Shown here: piece after piece, positions 34,402 through 45,392 of the stretch
How positions within the stretch are numbered: position 1 is the first letter of the stretch
Layout of the letters: every line of letters begins with the position of its first letter
DNA from: Cliona cf. orientalis
Lineage: Eukaryota > Porifera > Demospongiae > Clionaida > Clionaidae
Length of the DNA stretch: 64,000 bases
NCBI GenBank assembly: GCA_963930775.1
Contig: OZ005699.1
Coordinates: forward strand, 372,001 to 436,000
Direction of reading: 5' to 3'
Notes under the pieces: generated by a model
The model's input: the letters and a program-made list of their open reading frames with translations, nothing else
Told to the model about the DNA's origin: nothing
Database searches by the model: none
Position numbers and translations under genes: made by a program

Positions 34402-36725
34402 TTATAAGAGCATTAATGTAACGTGATCAACTAACTCCACGTACAAGTCTGTTGCGTGATACTCGCTGGTAACAATTCTATCCAGAGTATACAATCTAAG
34501 TAGCCGTTCAGCTTCCATTTCTGAAACAGTTGGTGGTCTGTTGATTATGGGAACATCCACTTGCTCACCATCATCACTGTCTGGAATGGGTTCATTCCAG
34601 TCCACTCCATAGCTCACCTAAAATTACAATGTCATAAGTATAATGTGACTAGTGGGGAATAACTATATACAGCTACCACGCACATGCAGCTTGAGTTCCT
34701 GCATGCAGTTGAGACAGGATGTACACCATATACATCATACTCACATAATTATCAGCTTGATCTCCATAAATCTCATCTGTCACTCTATGGCCTGAATTGT
34801 AATTTCTTAGCATTCCCTGCATCCACAATTGCCTTGGTGATAAGCCATTTGTTGAACTCATTGGGTGACAAGCCCAGCCATCAATAAAATTTGCTATTGA
34901 TGCGTTAATGTATGGATGATAAATCAAGTGTAAGCACCACAGATGAACAGGATCATCACTATTAAGCAAGCCAGTGTCTTCTAGATGATAGAAAAGATGA
35001 TAGAACAGAGAAGTGCAGCCAGTGAATAAATCTCTCCAAAATCTCTCAATCCTTTGATTGTGGACACTACGTCCACTTATAATGCTTCCGCGTCCTATTC
35101 CTCTGAGAGGATGATTAAGCATGTAATAGCCCACCAGAGAATTCTCACCACCCCTGTCACACCTGACTCTTGATGGTAGCCCAAACGATTCTGTTGCATC
35201 TAGGAATAATGTCAGTACTGTTTGAGCTTCATTGTTGCTTGAGCAATAGCAATATACTGGCAGTCTTGAATAGCCGTCAATACCCGCATGAATAACTAAC
35301 TTCCAGCTGTAAAGAAACAGTAATAACTATACTGATAGTGTATAAAGCATGATATTGCTATTAATAAGCCACTGATACTGTGTTATGATAACATTATTGT
35401 AAGACTGGAAAAGTGTAAGGCTTATAATATCAATGTGAGTAAGTCTTGGCTGATTTCTAGCGATTCAAGTTTTAGTTATCTCTTTCTGCAAATTAATTCA
35501 CAAGACATGCTGCGTGTGGCAGGTCTCATATAAATAGTCCTGCGTTGAATCCCTCCAAGACAACTGTGTGACTGCATGGAGTGATCATGACGCCATCAAT
35601 TTTTGGTTCACTTCCACATGGCAAATTCAAACTAATTGCCTGCCGGTTTGTGCTAATAAAATGCTAGATCCAGTTAGTACAATAAATTACCATGTGCTGT
35701 CTGCCAGAATTTGCCATATAAGTAATATTTCATCAGCTCTTATAGAGATACAAAACAATAGTTTAAAAACCAAGTGGACAGATTAATACCATTAATAATA
35801 ATTAGAAATTTTGAAAGAGCTGTATAGCTAGCTAACTGTGCCATGGATTGAGTAGTTTTATGAGGCCTGTTTACCATACAAAAGTGAATGAATTTATATT
35901 GGACCAGGTATGTTTCTATGGGTGATAACGTCATCAATATCCTTATGACATTGTAGTAGTGATGTTTCATCAGATTCTGTGTATATACTAGTATATTATG
36001 TATTAATAATGGTACAATGCCTACCGTATTAACTTGTGATTGCCATCTATATGCCAAAGTGCATTCGGCCCAGCCACTGAGTATGTTCTCCTATGTATTG
36101 ATCGAATCCACCTACTCATAACTCCTAAGGGATCAACCCTTCTGAGAGCATCCCTGACTCTACTCTCTTGAATTCTGTAGCCCATCGCTGCAAGATGTCC
36201 TCTCATTAAACGGTAGCCACAGTTAGGATACTGATTTTGCAACTCCCGTACAAGGGTATCCAATTGAACATCGTCAATAAGACTATAGGTACTTCTTACA
36301 GTGATTCCATATTTCCGCATACGACGCCTCACTGTACTAGTAGAAGTTTGAAGCAATTGTGCTACCTGATGAACATTAAAGTGATTGCCAATTAAGTATT
36401 CCAGTATTTCCTGAGAAATTACAACTCTTGGTCTTCCTCTCTCTCCTGAAATGAACCTAGGTGCTGAAAAAGCATAGGTACTGCTATTGTTGGAATTATC
36501 AACAATCAAGGAGGTAATGCCATTCAATGAAGTAATCACAGACTCTATAAGTCGTAAGCTAGCATCCACTCCAGGTATTACATCCACTAATGCAGCCATC
36601 AGATAGTGCACACGCTCGGCTTTAACACCAAGTGCCTCAATTGTATCTTGACCTATAGAACCATCATCTATTACCCTAGAGACACTTTCGATGAGAGATC
36701 GTAGGTGTTCTGAAAGGATATCCAT
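34402..36725 (-). CDS. Integrase-type DDE transposase (IS3EU-like)
   Basis: Cuts and joins the ends of its transposon in the nucleus. Exons, minus strand: 36725-36025, 35306-34745, 34617-34402, phases closed, 492 aa. A helical N-terminal region precedes a helix-turn-helix at about residues 115-145 (VHQVAQLLQTSTSTVRRRMR) and an IS3-like block PNCGYRLMRGHLAAMGYRI. The rve core has D227 in HIDGNHKLIRW, D284 in RCDRGGEN and E321 in SVHNQRIERFW, a D-56-D-36-E spacing close to the DD35E of IS3 and retroviral integrases. The C-terminus contains YGVDWNEPIPDSDDG. All catalytic residues are present and no frame is broken. It lies between the inverted termini, so mobilising this element is its evident job. 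Confidence 0.92.
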
Positions 36726-37006
36726 CTGTCAGCTGGAATCAATAATTATTATTGAGTGTGTTTTCACAGTCTCACTGCAGGTAGGCTAGACTCTTATTTT
36801 CTCTTACAAATGCAACTTGATAGCGAATCTGCATTAACAATAATCATAGTAAGTTCACTGCACATGCGCACGATCTAATATTACCCGCGCTCGCGCTTAG
36901 CGTACTGACATCCCAACGGAGACGAAACGGAGTCACGTTTCAATACTGTCCGAGCTATATTAAAGGCATTGCTTTGGTTCTTCGCCCCAGTAGCTACAGC
37001 TGCAAA
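36726..37006. promoter_or_regulatory. Bidirectional promoter inside the 10-kb transposon
   Basis: The 281 bp between the divergent transposase and HECT start codons hold a GC-rich patch absent elsewhere in the element (CACATGCGCACG and CCGCGCTCGCGC at about 36860-36900). CACATGCGCA resembles half of the NRF1-like palindrome upstream of the host ZIP genes. Confidence 0.55.
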
Positions 37007-38152
37007 ATGTCATCTGGAGGAGATGGGCCGGGAGGGGATTTCTTACAAGAACAGCTAAGACTATGTTTTGCAACCCTCCAACAGATAGCTAGTAATCTAG
37101 CATCAAGCCAACCTTCTACTCGGGTTTCTTCGACTAGCATGACAGTTGCGTCAGGTGGTGCTCCTTCCAATACAGCAACTAACGCGGCCATAACGACGCC
37201 AACTACTGTAACAATGACCACGCCGTCTACTGTGAGCCTGCCTTCCTCCAACGCTGGAGTCATTCGTGAGTATTTAATAATAATTTATAAACTAAGTCTT
37301 GAATTATTAACAGCTCAGTGATATTATATAAATGATAATAATAATGGATAGTGCGTAGTGGGTCACTGCATAGATAATAGCTATGCTTGCAGTGGTGACT
37401 GTCTGTGTCTACATGCAGCTGCCGGTACCAGATCTAGTAGCCTAACTATATTTAAAACCCTTTTAACATACAGAATCTAAGTATGAGATTAATAACCATA
37501 ATTAACATACCGTTTGAGTAGTGGATCAATTTTGCCAACTGAGTAGCTAGATTAGTCAAGTTTCATGAATTTAAACCATCATAACAAGAGGAGGTGGCTG
37601 AGGTGATAATCAATAGCACTACTTCCTGTATGCATAATAACTGCTTAAGCAGGTATTACTGTAACATAGTCTAAATATTAATTATTATACGGCATTCAAG
37701 AGTTCCACTAAGTTATCCTTATAGACGCCCTACGAGAGCACAGATATGGAGCCATAATTTCCTTTGCCTTGCATCAAGGTATAGCCAACAAGTACCAAGC
37801 AGGCAAGAAAAGGAAGAGCTAAAGGAAGCAGGTCTGGGAGAGCAAAGAGTGAACATAGGACTTAGAGCTTCTGCAGGACAGCTCCATGAAAAATTGATTT
37901 CTGTGTTTCCTAAGCTAGATGGTGCTGGAGGTTATGAGCTTCTTCGTTGCCTACCCAATTCCAGATCACTTGCTAAGCTACAAACCCCACAAGGAGGTCA
38001 TACTCCTGAAAGTCTCAAACAGGATGTTGGGCAAGCTCGAATATACATAAGACTGCTTCAGAGAGACTTGAACACGAACCCACAGGTCTCAACAAGTCAA
38101 CAGCAAAGCAACCAGGACAGTGACGTCATGGTAAGTGTGCAGCCAATAATCA

Positions 38153-38246
<94 letters not shown>

Positions 38247-38767
38247 TTAACACTACCACAGCTGCAACTGCAGTGTGTGTAATTGTCTAACCAACCCACC
38301 TAGTGTGGTCCTTTAGGCCCACCTCCTTGGTGTAGTACCTGCTAATCAGCAGGTGCCTGTAAAAGCTCACAGGGGGGGACTTAATTGACCACATCACTGT
38401 ACAGTGCTCCAATGTTTTGCATTGGCATACTGTACTTTGCTGGTCAGTTTTCCTGTGGAAAGGGTAAATAAGCAGTGGCTAAATCCTTACATCTGTAAGG
38501 TACATACTACTATGCTTTGCAGGTCAGTTGTCTAGGAGAAGTAGGGAATGGCACCTGTCTCTGCCACTATACTGAACTTATAACCTTTGTGACTTGCAAT
38601 ATAACTGAATTAAGCACTTGAGAGCCACTGGCTCTTTACTCTTTACACTGGACAACTGACTTGCAAAGCTCAGTATCACAAATTAAGGCTTTCAGTTTAT
38701 GTACATGTAGTGGCATAACCAGGGGAGCATTTCCTCTAATTCTTCTGGTCTGACCTGCAAAGCATAG

Positions 38768-38798
<31 letters not shown>

Positions 38799-41347
38799 GT
38801 CTTCACATGTGCATTGTATGTATATGTTTACATGTGGCATGATAATTTGTCATAATTATTTTTTTTAACAGACAAGTGGAGTGACAGAGAAATGCTTGAT
38901 GTGTGGTGATGATGTGCCTCTTGAGCGTCTCAGCAGACACCTTGAGCGTTGTATTCAGGAGCATTCATCACATGATGATGACAATGATTTTGAACTAACG
39001 CCGCCGTTCATTTCCTCGCGATCTACCAGTACAACCACTGATATGCAAGGCCATACCACTCCTCAAATATCATCTCCAGCTACATTGCATTTTAATGCTA
39101 TTGCTAGCACATGTGCATATGCGATTGCTGCTACAAATAATTCTTCACCTACAACAGTTGTTGTATCTTCTAGTGTACCTATGCAGTCCTCAATATCTAG
39201 TGAGCCTGGGCCATCATCTCGGCCATCATTCACCAGGCGAGGTGGCTCTAAGTCTTCTGTTGGACAGATGCCTACTTTGTCTACCTCACAAAGCCTGCCT
39301 ACCTCATCTGGATCTTCAACTAATGCTGGCACCATTCCTCTCATTCCTACACCTACATATTATGAATTGTCCGAATCTGATGAAGACCAGTCCCCAGTAG
39401 ATTCTCCACTACATCACTCTGCCTTGCGTGACATGTTTCCACAACTTGACTCAGGGCAAGAGGCACTGCTGCTGGAGTTGTACAACAATAACGTTCACGA
39501 GGTCATTGAAGCTCTCTTGGATGGAGTAAATTCTTCAACTCTACTTCGAAGATTTCAGACGTTAAGAATGATTCCTGGTGTGCAGCACATAGAGGTGAGA
39601 CCTGATCATGTTGTGGAAGATGGTCTACGTTGCCTTTATAAAGGAAGCTTTAATGTGAGTCAGGAAGTAGAGGTTGAATTTGTTGGAACACTGACGACAG
39701 ATCTAGGTGGCCCCAAGAGACAATTTTTCACACAATTTCTGCAGCAAATGCTGACCAAATTACACCTAGTGGAGGAAAACAACGGGGTTTTATTTTTCAC
39801 CTGTAACACAGAGAGCTTGCTGGGTAACCACTACTCACGTCTTGGGCAAGTGATTGTCCACAGTATACTGCAAGGAGGCCCAGCGTTTCCATGCTTGCCT
39901 AAGGCAGTCTACTATTACCTGATCGGAGGAATTGAGCTGGCTATATCACACCTGAGTGTGGATGAGCTTCCCCTAGAAGTGCAGTTCATAGTGAGAAAGG
40001 TACATAACTATGTAACTGATAATAGTCTGATTGTTTAGTCATAGGTGTAACGGGTTTCCTACTAATGCTTAAACAAGGTTGTACTAGCTATGTGGGCAAG
40101 TCACTAGAAGCAGGATGAAAGAGTACATGGTGCTATGTTTAAACATTGAAGGGTGTTTGTGGTTTTAAACTTAGCCACACCAAATGCAAAAGGATTTTTT
40201 AAAGTAGCTCGGGATTCTATGTAAATCCCTTTAGTCTTCTAAATCACAGAAACCTCCTAAACAGTGTCTAACAAATATTGCGTGACTTAGTGTGTGTCTA
40301 TAAAACAACTAGTGCTCACTAGAGCACTTATCCCGCGTATATGGCATATTTCAGACAGCTAAGAAGCGTTATATCACAGACAAACGAGCAGCACTAGATT
40401 GTGAGTATGGAACCACAGATAGGCCCAAACCACCTACTAAACGAATCCTTAACTGTGGCTCCACCTACTTCTGTTTGTTCAGGGTGTGCGCGCGAAGTAC
40501 TGTTGGCTCCGGAGGTAGAGAGCTGACGGTGTCAACCATTACCGGACAAAGGTGAAAAAATACATAAAAATCGCGGCTGTGGTTATCATTAATTATATGA
40601 CACATAAATCAACATAAATGGCATCATAAACAACATCATCCTTCTTATATCTTGCCTTTAGATTTGAAGATTGATCCAAAAATTGTGAAATAATACATGA
40701 GTACATAAATTAATACAATGTAATATGCATTGTCCAGAAACTACCTCTGAAAGGTCTTTGCAATTATGTGTGAGGTGTCCAGTAACTGTCTCTGTCCAAA
40801 AATACCCTACGCTATATACTCTACACTTGTTCTAGTTTTAATAATAATAATTGTGCCTTTATGATTTGATGATCTCTACTTACAATTGAGTTACAGTAGA
40901 TAGCACACAAAAGCAATTGCTTTACCCCTTGCCACGTGTAGTAAAAACCAGACCCTGTAAATTAGTGATATTATAAGACTAATTTATGCTAACAAAATCA
41001 TGATAGGTCATTTTAGCTGAAACTGAGCAAGAGCTGGTTGAGATAAGAAGCAAAGAAGAGTACTTGACTGTATCGTCTGGGGTTCTTGTGTTGCTTACCG
41101 TAAGTATAGTATAGTTGAAATTTTTTTGCCACACACATTCATTTTTTTGCTACCCTCTAAATCTTTCTGCTTGTAAAGGATCAACCACAACAATAATATG
41201 ACATTTATGCATGCCAGTGTGCGCACAATAATTATTTTTATGCATATGTACAAATGGGGGTGCAGTGCTACTTGCCAAAGCTATGACATTGTCCTTGTTA
41301 ATCTGTAGACTTGAATTATTGTCAGTTGCATAAGTGGAGAAGGAAGT

Positions 41348-41383
<36 letters not shown>

Positions 41384-42775
41384 GCGAGCCCCTTCACTTT
41401 GAAAGAAGGTGCCAGGGGCAGTGGCGGATCCAGGATTTCTTGAAGGAGTTTCTGTTATATGTTTGTGCGCAAAGCGCACGCAAATTTTTAGAAGCCACAC
41501 CCATTTTTGAGTGAACCCCGCCCATTTCAATCGAAACTACCAGCCCAATCGATCTGATTTCGAACAACTTTTCTGCTAATACAAGCCATAGTAGCAGTTA
41601 TCTTAGGTCTGTAGTCAGAGAGAGGGTTCCATTTTCTGAAAATCACGGCCAGTCAAGTCAGGCCAAATTGTGAATCCAATAATAGCAATGGACGACCCCG
41701 TACCGTACTGTAGTATACGTGCACGTTTATGTTTGCAAATCTATTAATTGCGAAACATAGAAAAACTTGCAATTCGCAATTAATAGATACTCGCAGTTAA
41801 AACTCAACCTACGGTATACACGATAAAAAGAAGCCTCAAACTATAAATTACTATCATGCAGTTGTTTTTGAAGCCTGCAGGAACCCCCCCTCACTTTAGC
41901 AGAGCATCCCATGCCCTTGGGCTATACACCTACTGTTGAATGAGTTGCCAGGAGTATATGTGACTGGAAAAATAGTTTCACCAAGCCCAGCTATATACGT
42001 ACCTCGGTGTTTGCAGAAAACTGGAATCTTTACACAGAACGACCATTACCGACCATCGAATGGTCGGTAATGGTCGTCACACGGATATGTAGAGATCCCA
42101 CGTATATATACCCCCTCTCAATGCTAGCATGTTCTATTATTAGTAGTAAGTTATACCATATAATTATACAAATTATGCATTATAATATAAACTTCCACAG
42201 ATGGCCACGAGAGAATATATCATACAACAAATTATGCTTAATCAAGTCATCTGCTTTAGGAAAGCTGCGATAGACCAGTTCTTGGATGGCCTGTGTTCTC
42301 TCAGGTTCAATGAACTGATCATTAATTTCCCTAAAGAAATGGAGCCACTATTTTTAGCAGCGCTAGATTCAACTCCCACCAATGAAGAGTTGATTGCAAT
42401 GCTTAAGCTCTCAGGCACACCAACTGCTCCAGAGGAGGCAACATTTCTTATGCTGAAAGATTACATCCGGTCGCTTAGCTCAAAAGGTTATTAGCTATAG
42501 CTGTATTAGAAAAGAATATTGTATGAGTGAGGATTATTATTATTCTTCCTTCAGATTGTGGAATGTTTCTACAGTTTTGCACTGGAGCAATCTCCGTTCC
42601 TCCAATTGGATTTTCAAGTGGCAACCCTTTCATAATGGTATCGGTTTCAAGTGAGTCTGCTATCCAAGCATGCACTTGCTTCAGCTCACTGAAGATACCT
42701 CAGTTTGAAAGTTACGATCTCCTGGCTAGCTCATTTAATGGTGTAATTTTTTCTAATGAATTCAATACAATGTAA
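37007..42775 (+). CDS. Transposon-borne zinc-finger/CUE-like/HECT ubiquitin-ligase-like protein
   Basis: HECT proteins pass ubiquitin through a catalytic cysteine to substrates. Exons: 37007-37269, 37725-38130, 38872-39999, 41007-41099, 42201-42486, 42555-42775, all phases closed, 798 aa. Order: Ser/Thr-rich N-terminus; conserved block (WSHNFLCLAS, FPKLDGAGGYELLRC, VGQARIYIRLLQRDL, about residues 90-205); CCHC-like finger CLMCGDDVPLERLSRHLERC (about 230-250); Ser/Thr-rich linker; CUE-like LRDMFPQLDSGQEALLLELY (about 408-440); HECT lobe from about 474 (VEFVGTLTTDLGGPKRQFF) to a C-lobe with cysteine about 767 in ACTCFSSLKIPQF. The fourth exon is set by phase: acceptor 41005-41006 keeps the frame. 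Similar HECT genes are abundant in fish and corals. An E3 role for the element or its host is inferred. Confidence 0.88.
38157..38244. repeat. (TG)n microsatellite
   Basis: An almost perfect TG run of about 44 units directly follows the donor side of the HECT gene intron 2. Confidence 0.95.
38769..38797. repeat. Poly-G tract
   Basis: An uninterrupted run of 29 G in HECT intron 2, a potential G-quadruplex or assembly-error site. Confidence 0.9.
41348..41381. repeat. Poly-G tract
   Basis: A run of 34 G in the HECT gene intron 4. The poly-Gly and poly-Pro open frames here are artefacts of it. Confidence 0.9.
41699..41818. mobile_element. Possible MITE with TACCG/CGGTA ends inside the 10-kb transposon
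   Basis: Outer TACCGTACTG and CTACGGTA bracket an inner perfect inverted repeat ATCTATTAATTGCGAA. The sequence just left reads GACGACCCCGTACCG, the core word also found inside the MITEs at 8294 and 16414. Its ends are less certain than those of the other copies. Confidence 0.45.
42039..42077. repeat. Perfect 18-bp hairpin in HECT gene intron 4
   Basis: ACGACCATTACCGACCAT, loop CGA, then the exact complement. It lies about 120 bp before the acceptor of the fifth exon. Confidence 0.88.
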
Positions 42776-43497
42776 CATTACACAACTTAACTTTGAATAT
42801 TATTAAGTTTACTCTTCTCTTTTCTATACTATAATATCAAGCTAATTGGACTTTTGTAATAATAGTAATTGAATTATGCTTGCTATATACATTGACACTG
42901 CTGAGATATTATGGGTACTTACTGTACAGGGAGAAACTTTGGTAAAACGGATACTCTCCAATCATGAACACTAGCAATTTTGTCTAACTTCCATTTTATA
43001 ACTAGCTATAGTGTCACAACCAACCATAATTTTTGCACATAGACACAGGTAGGTAGTGTGCATACATGCACAATAATAATTTTATTGTTTCAACTTTATA
43101 CCCAACAAAAAAACTCGATTTTTGTGAGTGTTTCTTACAAGGAGCAGTTTCATATTATATGGTACAGCTACCTAATTCGGTATAGATCGTCAAATTTAAA
43201 AACCTCCCAATTGACTCATACCGTAGTAGTCTCGCAAGCCACACCCTTAAATCTCCGCAGATTTAAGGGTGTGGCTTGCGAGACTACTACGGTCCGGTAT
43301 GAGTGATGAAGAGCTGGGTCTGGGAACAAGACTTACCCTAGCAACGGCGGCCGGTTCCCAGCATGGAAACAGTAGCTGGGAATGGGCCTAGGGACAAAAC
43401 TTGCAGCTGATTGTAAATTTCATCGAATTGCAGATCATGCATGTCACTTGCAGATCGCTTGTTGAACCAGTACAATTTTTATACCACACAATGAGTG
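42776..43497. other. Transposon interior between the HECT stop and right terminus
   Basis: No coding sequence supported. It includes the HECT 3' flank, a 74-bp perfect hairpin at 43220-43293, and a GGGTCTGGGAAC segment that is also found near the left end (about 34017). Confidence 0.6.
43220..43293. repeat. Perfect 35-bp hairpin
   Basis: The arms start ACCGTAGTAGTCTCGCAAGC and are exact complements over 35 bp around a CCGC loop. Partial symmetry extends outward (CTCATACCG and CGGTATGAG). It is likely a small MITE nested in the large transposon, or a transcript hairpin. Confidence 0.9.
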
Positions 43498-43727
43498 AGT
43501 CGCAGATCGATTTGCTGAATCAGCACAATTTGCAGATCGATTTGCAGAACACAAGTGCAGATCGATTACCTGAATCCCCAGGATTTGCAGATCGATTTGC
43601 TGAATCAGCACAATTTGCAGATCGATTTGCAGAACACAAATGCAGATCGATTTGCCAAATCAGCACGTTTTTCGATCGATTTGTTGGACATATCAAATAC
43701 TATTTTTGACACTAATACCACTCCATA
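43498..43727 (-). repeat. Right terminal inverted repeat of the 10-kb transposon
   Basis: Reverse complement of the left end, with six TGCAGATCGATT motifs plus the terminal CGATCGATTTG. It has one more subterminal unit than the left end and the same 50 bases at the tip, ending CCACTCCATA. Confidence 0.9.
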
Positions 43728-43870
43728 ATCAACCTCCCTCACTTGGATTTGTTATTATGAAACTAATGTAATGGGCTTAGCATATTATATAGTGGCTGCG
43801 TGCAGTAAAATTATTAAGGCATTGTTAATGTACTATGGTGTGTGACATTAACTGTATGTAACTGTATGTG

Positions 43871-44696
43871 CTAAATGTATTCGTATGTGTCAGCTGCTTC
43901 TTCTTGTTGGTTGTATTGTCCGTAGGCAATATTCTCTATTATCTCGTTATTGTTTGGTTCCGCTGACAATTTTGAACCATGCGCTCTGTTCTCTTCTGTC
44001 TTCAAATCTGAATCATTTGCTACGATATCAATAATATCGTCTAGTTCATATGCTTGATCAATTTCTGTTGCTGAATTGATCTTGTGTGCTCTGTTTGGCT
44101 CAGTTGAATCATAATCGTAATACACCGCTTGATTAACTTCATTGTTTGTCAAATTTGTGCCATATGCTAGATTTGCTTCAACTTTCAGCTCTGAAGCAGA
44201 ATATTCATATTCTGCAGCACTTTCTTCCTCTGCAGCATAATCAGTAGGTATAGGTGGCAGTGGGAGATGATGGATGGCTGGGGCTTGCGAGTTTTCCACC
44301 ATCGATGTCTCGCTATCCACCGCGATCTGGGTGGATTGTTTAGCTCTCTCGTACTTTCTGCATGTACATATCAAAGCTATGACGAGGCATATGATACATA
44401 TGGGCATTGAGATGCATATGAGGAGGATTATCACAATCACTGAGATTATGACAGCAATGATATTGACACCACCTGAGTTGGACTGTCCTGCATATTATGC
44501 ATGTATACATGTGCAGGGAGTAGTTAATTTTCAGCTACTGTATTATCTATTCCCATTATAGGCCTTTACACATTAATTTGCTTGTAGCTGTAGTTATTTC
44601 TTGCTCACCGGTACCTTTACATTCATCAATAGAGAGTAGTAGAAAGATCACTAAAATGCTCCACAAAGAGTAGAAATTCAGCTTGATAACTGCCAT
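43871..44696 (-). CDS. Short-ectodomain, tyrosine-rich transmembrane adaptor-like protein (copy 1)
   Basis: Exons, minus strand: 44696-44615 (signal peptide MAVIKLNFYSLWSILVIFLL) and 44487-43871, 232 aa, phases closed. After the signal peptide only about 12 residues (CKGQSNSGG) remain outside before one membrane helix (IIAVIISVIVIILLICISMP). The cytosolic tail of about 170 residues is acidic with about a dozen tyrosines: a proline-rich PLPPIPTDY, EYEYSAS, NLAYGTN, VYYDYD, AYELDD, NIAYGQYNQ and a C-terminal TYEYI. The NxAY words resemble NPxY-type PTB-binding sites. A tiny ectodomain with a phosphotyrosine-style tail is the layout of LAT- or DAP12-like adaptors, without sequence similarity that I can see. 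Duplicated at 45393-46154. Confidence 0.75.
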
Positions 44697-45051
44697 GTTT
44701 CTTGATAATAATTATTAACTGCTGATGTACATGTAGCTATAACTAGCTCATGATCAGTACACGAAAAAAAGGTGTGATTGGAGTTCTTCTAATCTCGGAT
44801 GATGAGTGCAGTCAGGAGTATAATAGGGGTGCAGTACACAATAATTATGGTCTCTGGAAACCTGAATAAGCCCGCACGCCCCGGCCCTGGGGAAGTTTGG
44901 TGTCACTTGTTACTGAATGTAAACAAATCCTTATAGCTAGAGAAGTTTAGTGAAACACTACTGTAACAGTAACTCTGCTTTGATATATGCACTAATAATT
45001 TACTATGAATATAAGCTGCATGTGATCTGCAACACATGGGTCACTCCCAAA
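44697..45051. other. Upstream flank of adaptor copy 1, part of the tandem duplication
   Basis: Non-coding. Segments such as GTTGGAGTTCTTCTAATCTC-like, TATGGTCTCTGGAA and TCTGCAACACATGG recur upstream of copy 2 (46200-46440), so the promoter region was duplicated too. Confidence 0.65.
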
Positions 45052-45215
45052 GCTGTACCTGTGCCATGGACAAGCTGGAAATCAGGTATAACCCAACTCA
45101 TGCATATTATACTAGCTATTATAGCCACTCCCACATTTTCTGTGTGTAATATTGAAAACGTGGGAGTTCTCCAGAGTCCAGACACTATACGCCTAAAAAT
45201 AGAACTAAAGGCTAA
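45052..45215 (+). pseudogene. Fragments of GALNT exons 7 and 9 in a segmental duplication
   Basis: 45052-45085 matches the end of GALNT exon 7 with its donor (GACAAGCTGGAAATCAGGTA), and 45161-45215 matches the end of exon 9 through the stop codon (GAACTAAAGGCTAA). Exon 8, most of intron 7, the nested gene and the array are missing, and a 7-base insertion (AGTCCAG-type) shifts the last exon. The following 95 bp match the true GALNT 3' flank. It is a non-functional duplicate that has lost most of its length. Confidence 0.85.
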
Positions 45216-45392
45216 TTAATTTATAGCAGTTTTGTAACTCCTATTAAATTGGCAGCAAACTACTCTTATTTAATCAGCAGCTGGTTATCATATTCTGCTA
45301 ATTTTTAGGTGCCGGAATAATAATAAAGGCATCATTAATGCATGCATGTATAGTGTGTGATATTGTGTGCAACTGTGCAAAATGTATTCATA

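Larger units (their letters stand above)
33673..43727. mobile_element. Complete 10-kb DNA transposon with DDE transposase and HECT gene
   Basis: The 10,055-bp element is bounded by TATGGAGTGGTATTAG and its exact complement, flanked by the perfect 6-bp direct repeat ATCAAC (33667-33672 and 43728-43733). The inverted termini extend for about 200 bp; the first 70 are virtually identical. Inside lie an intact integrase-type DDE transposase (minus strand) and an intact HECT-domain gene (plus strand), read divergently from a 281-bp spacer. The DDE spacing, HTH region and 6-bp duplication fit the eukaryotic IS3-like superfamily called IS3EU, as I remember it. Intact frames and matched ends suggest recent activity. 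The insertion separated the GALNT 3' end from the adaptor gene at 43871. Confidence 0.93.

Noticed and set aside
40354-40540. Possible extra HECT exon (TAKKRYITDKRAALDCEYG)
   Set aside because: Skipping it and using the acceptor at 41006 keeps phase and gives a better HECT-like continuation (VILAETEQELVEI).
41150-41530. Poly-Pro minus-strand frame near the poly-G run
   Set aside because: Produced by the 34-base G tract within a HECT gene intron.
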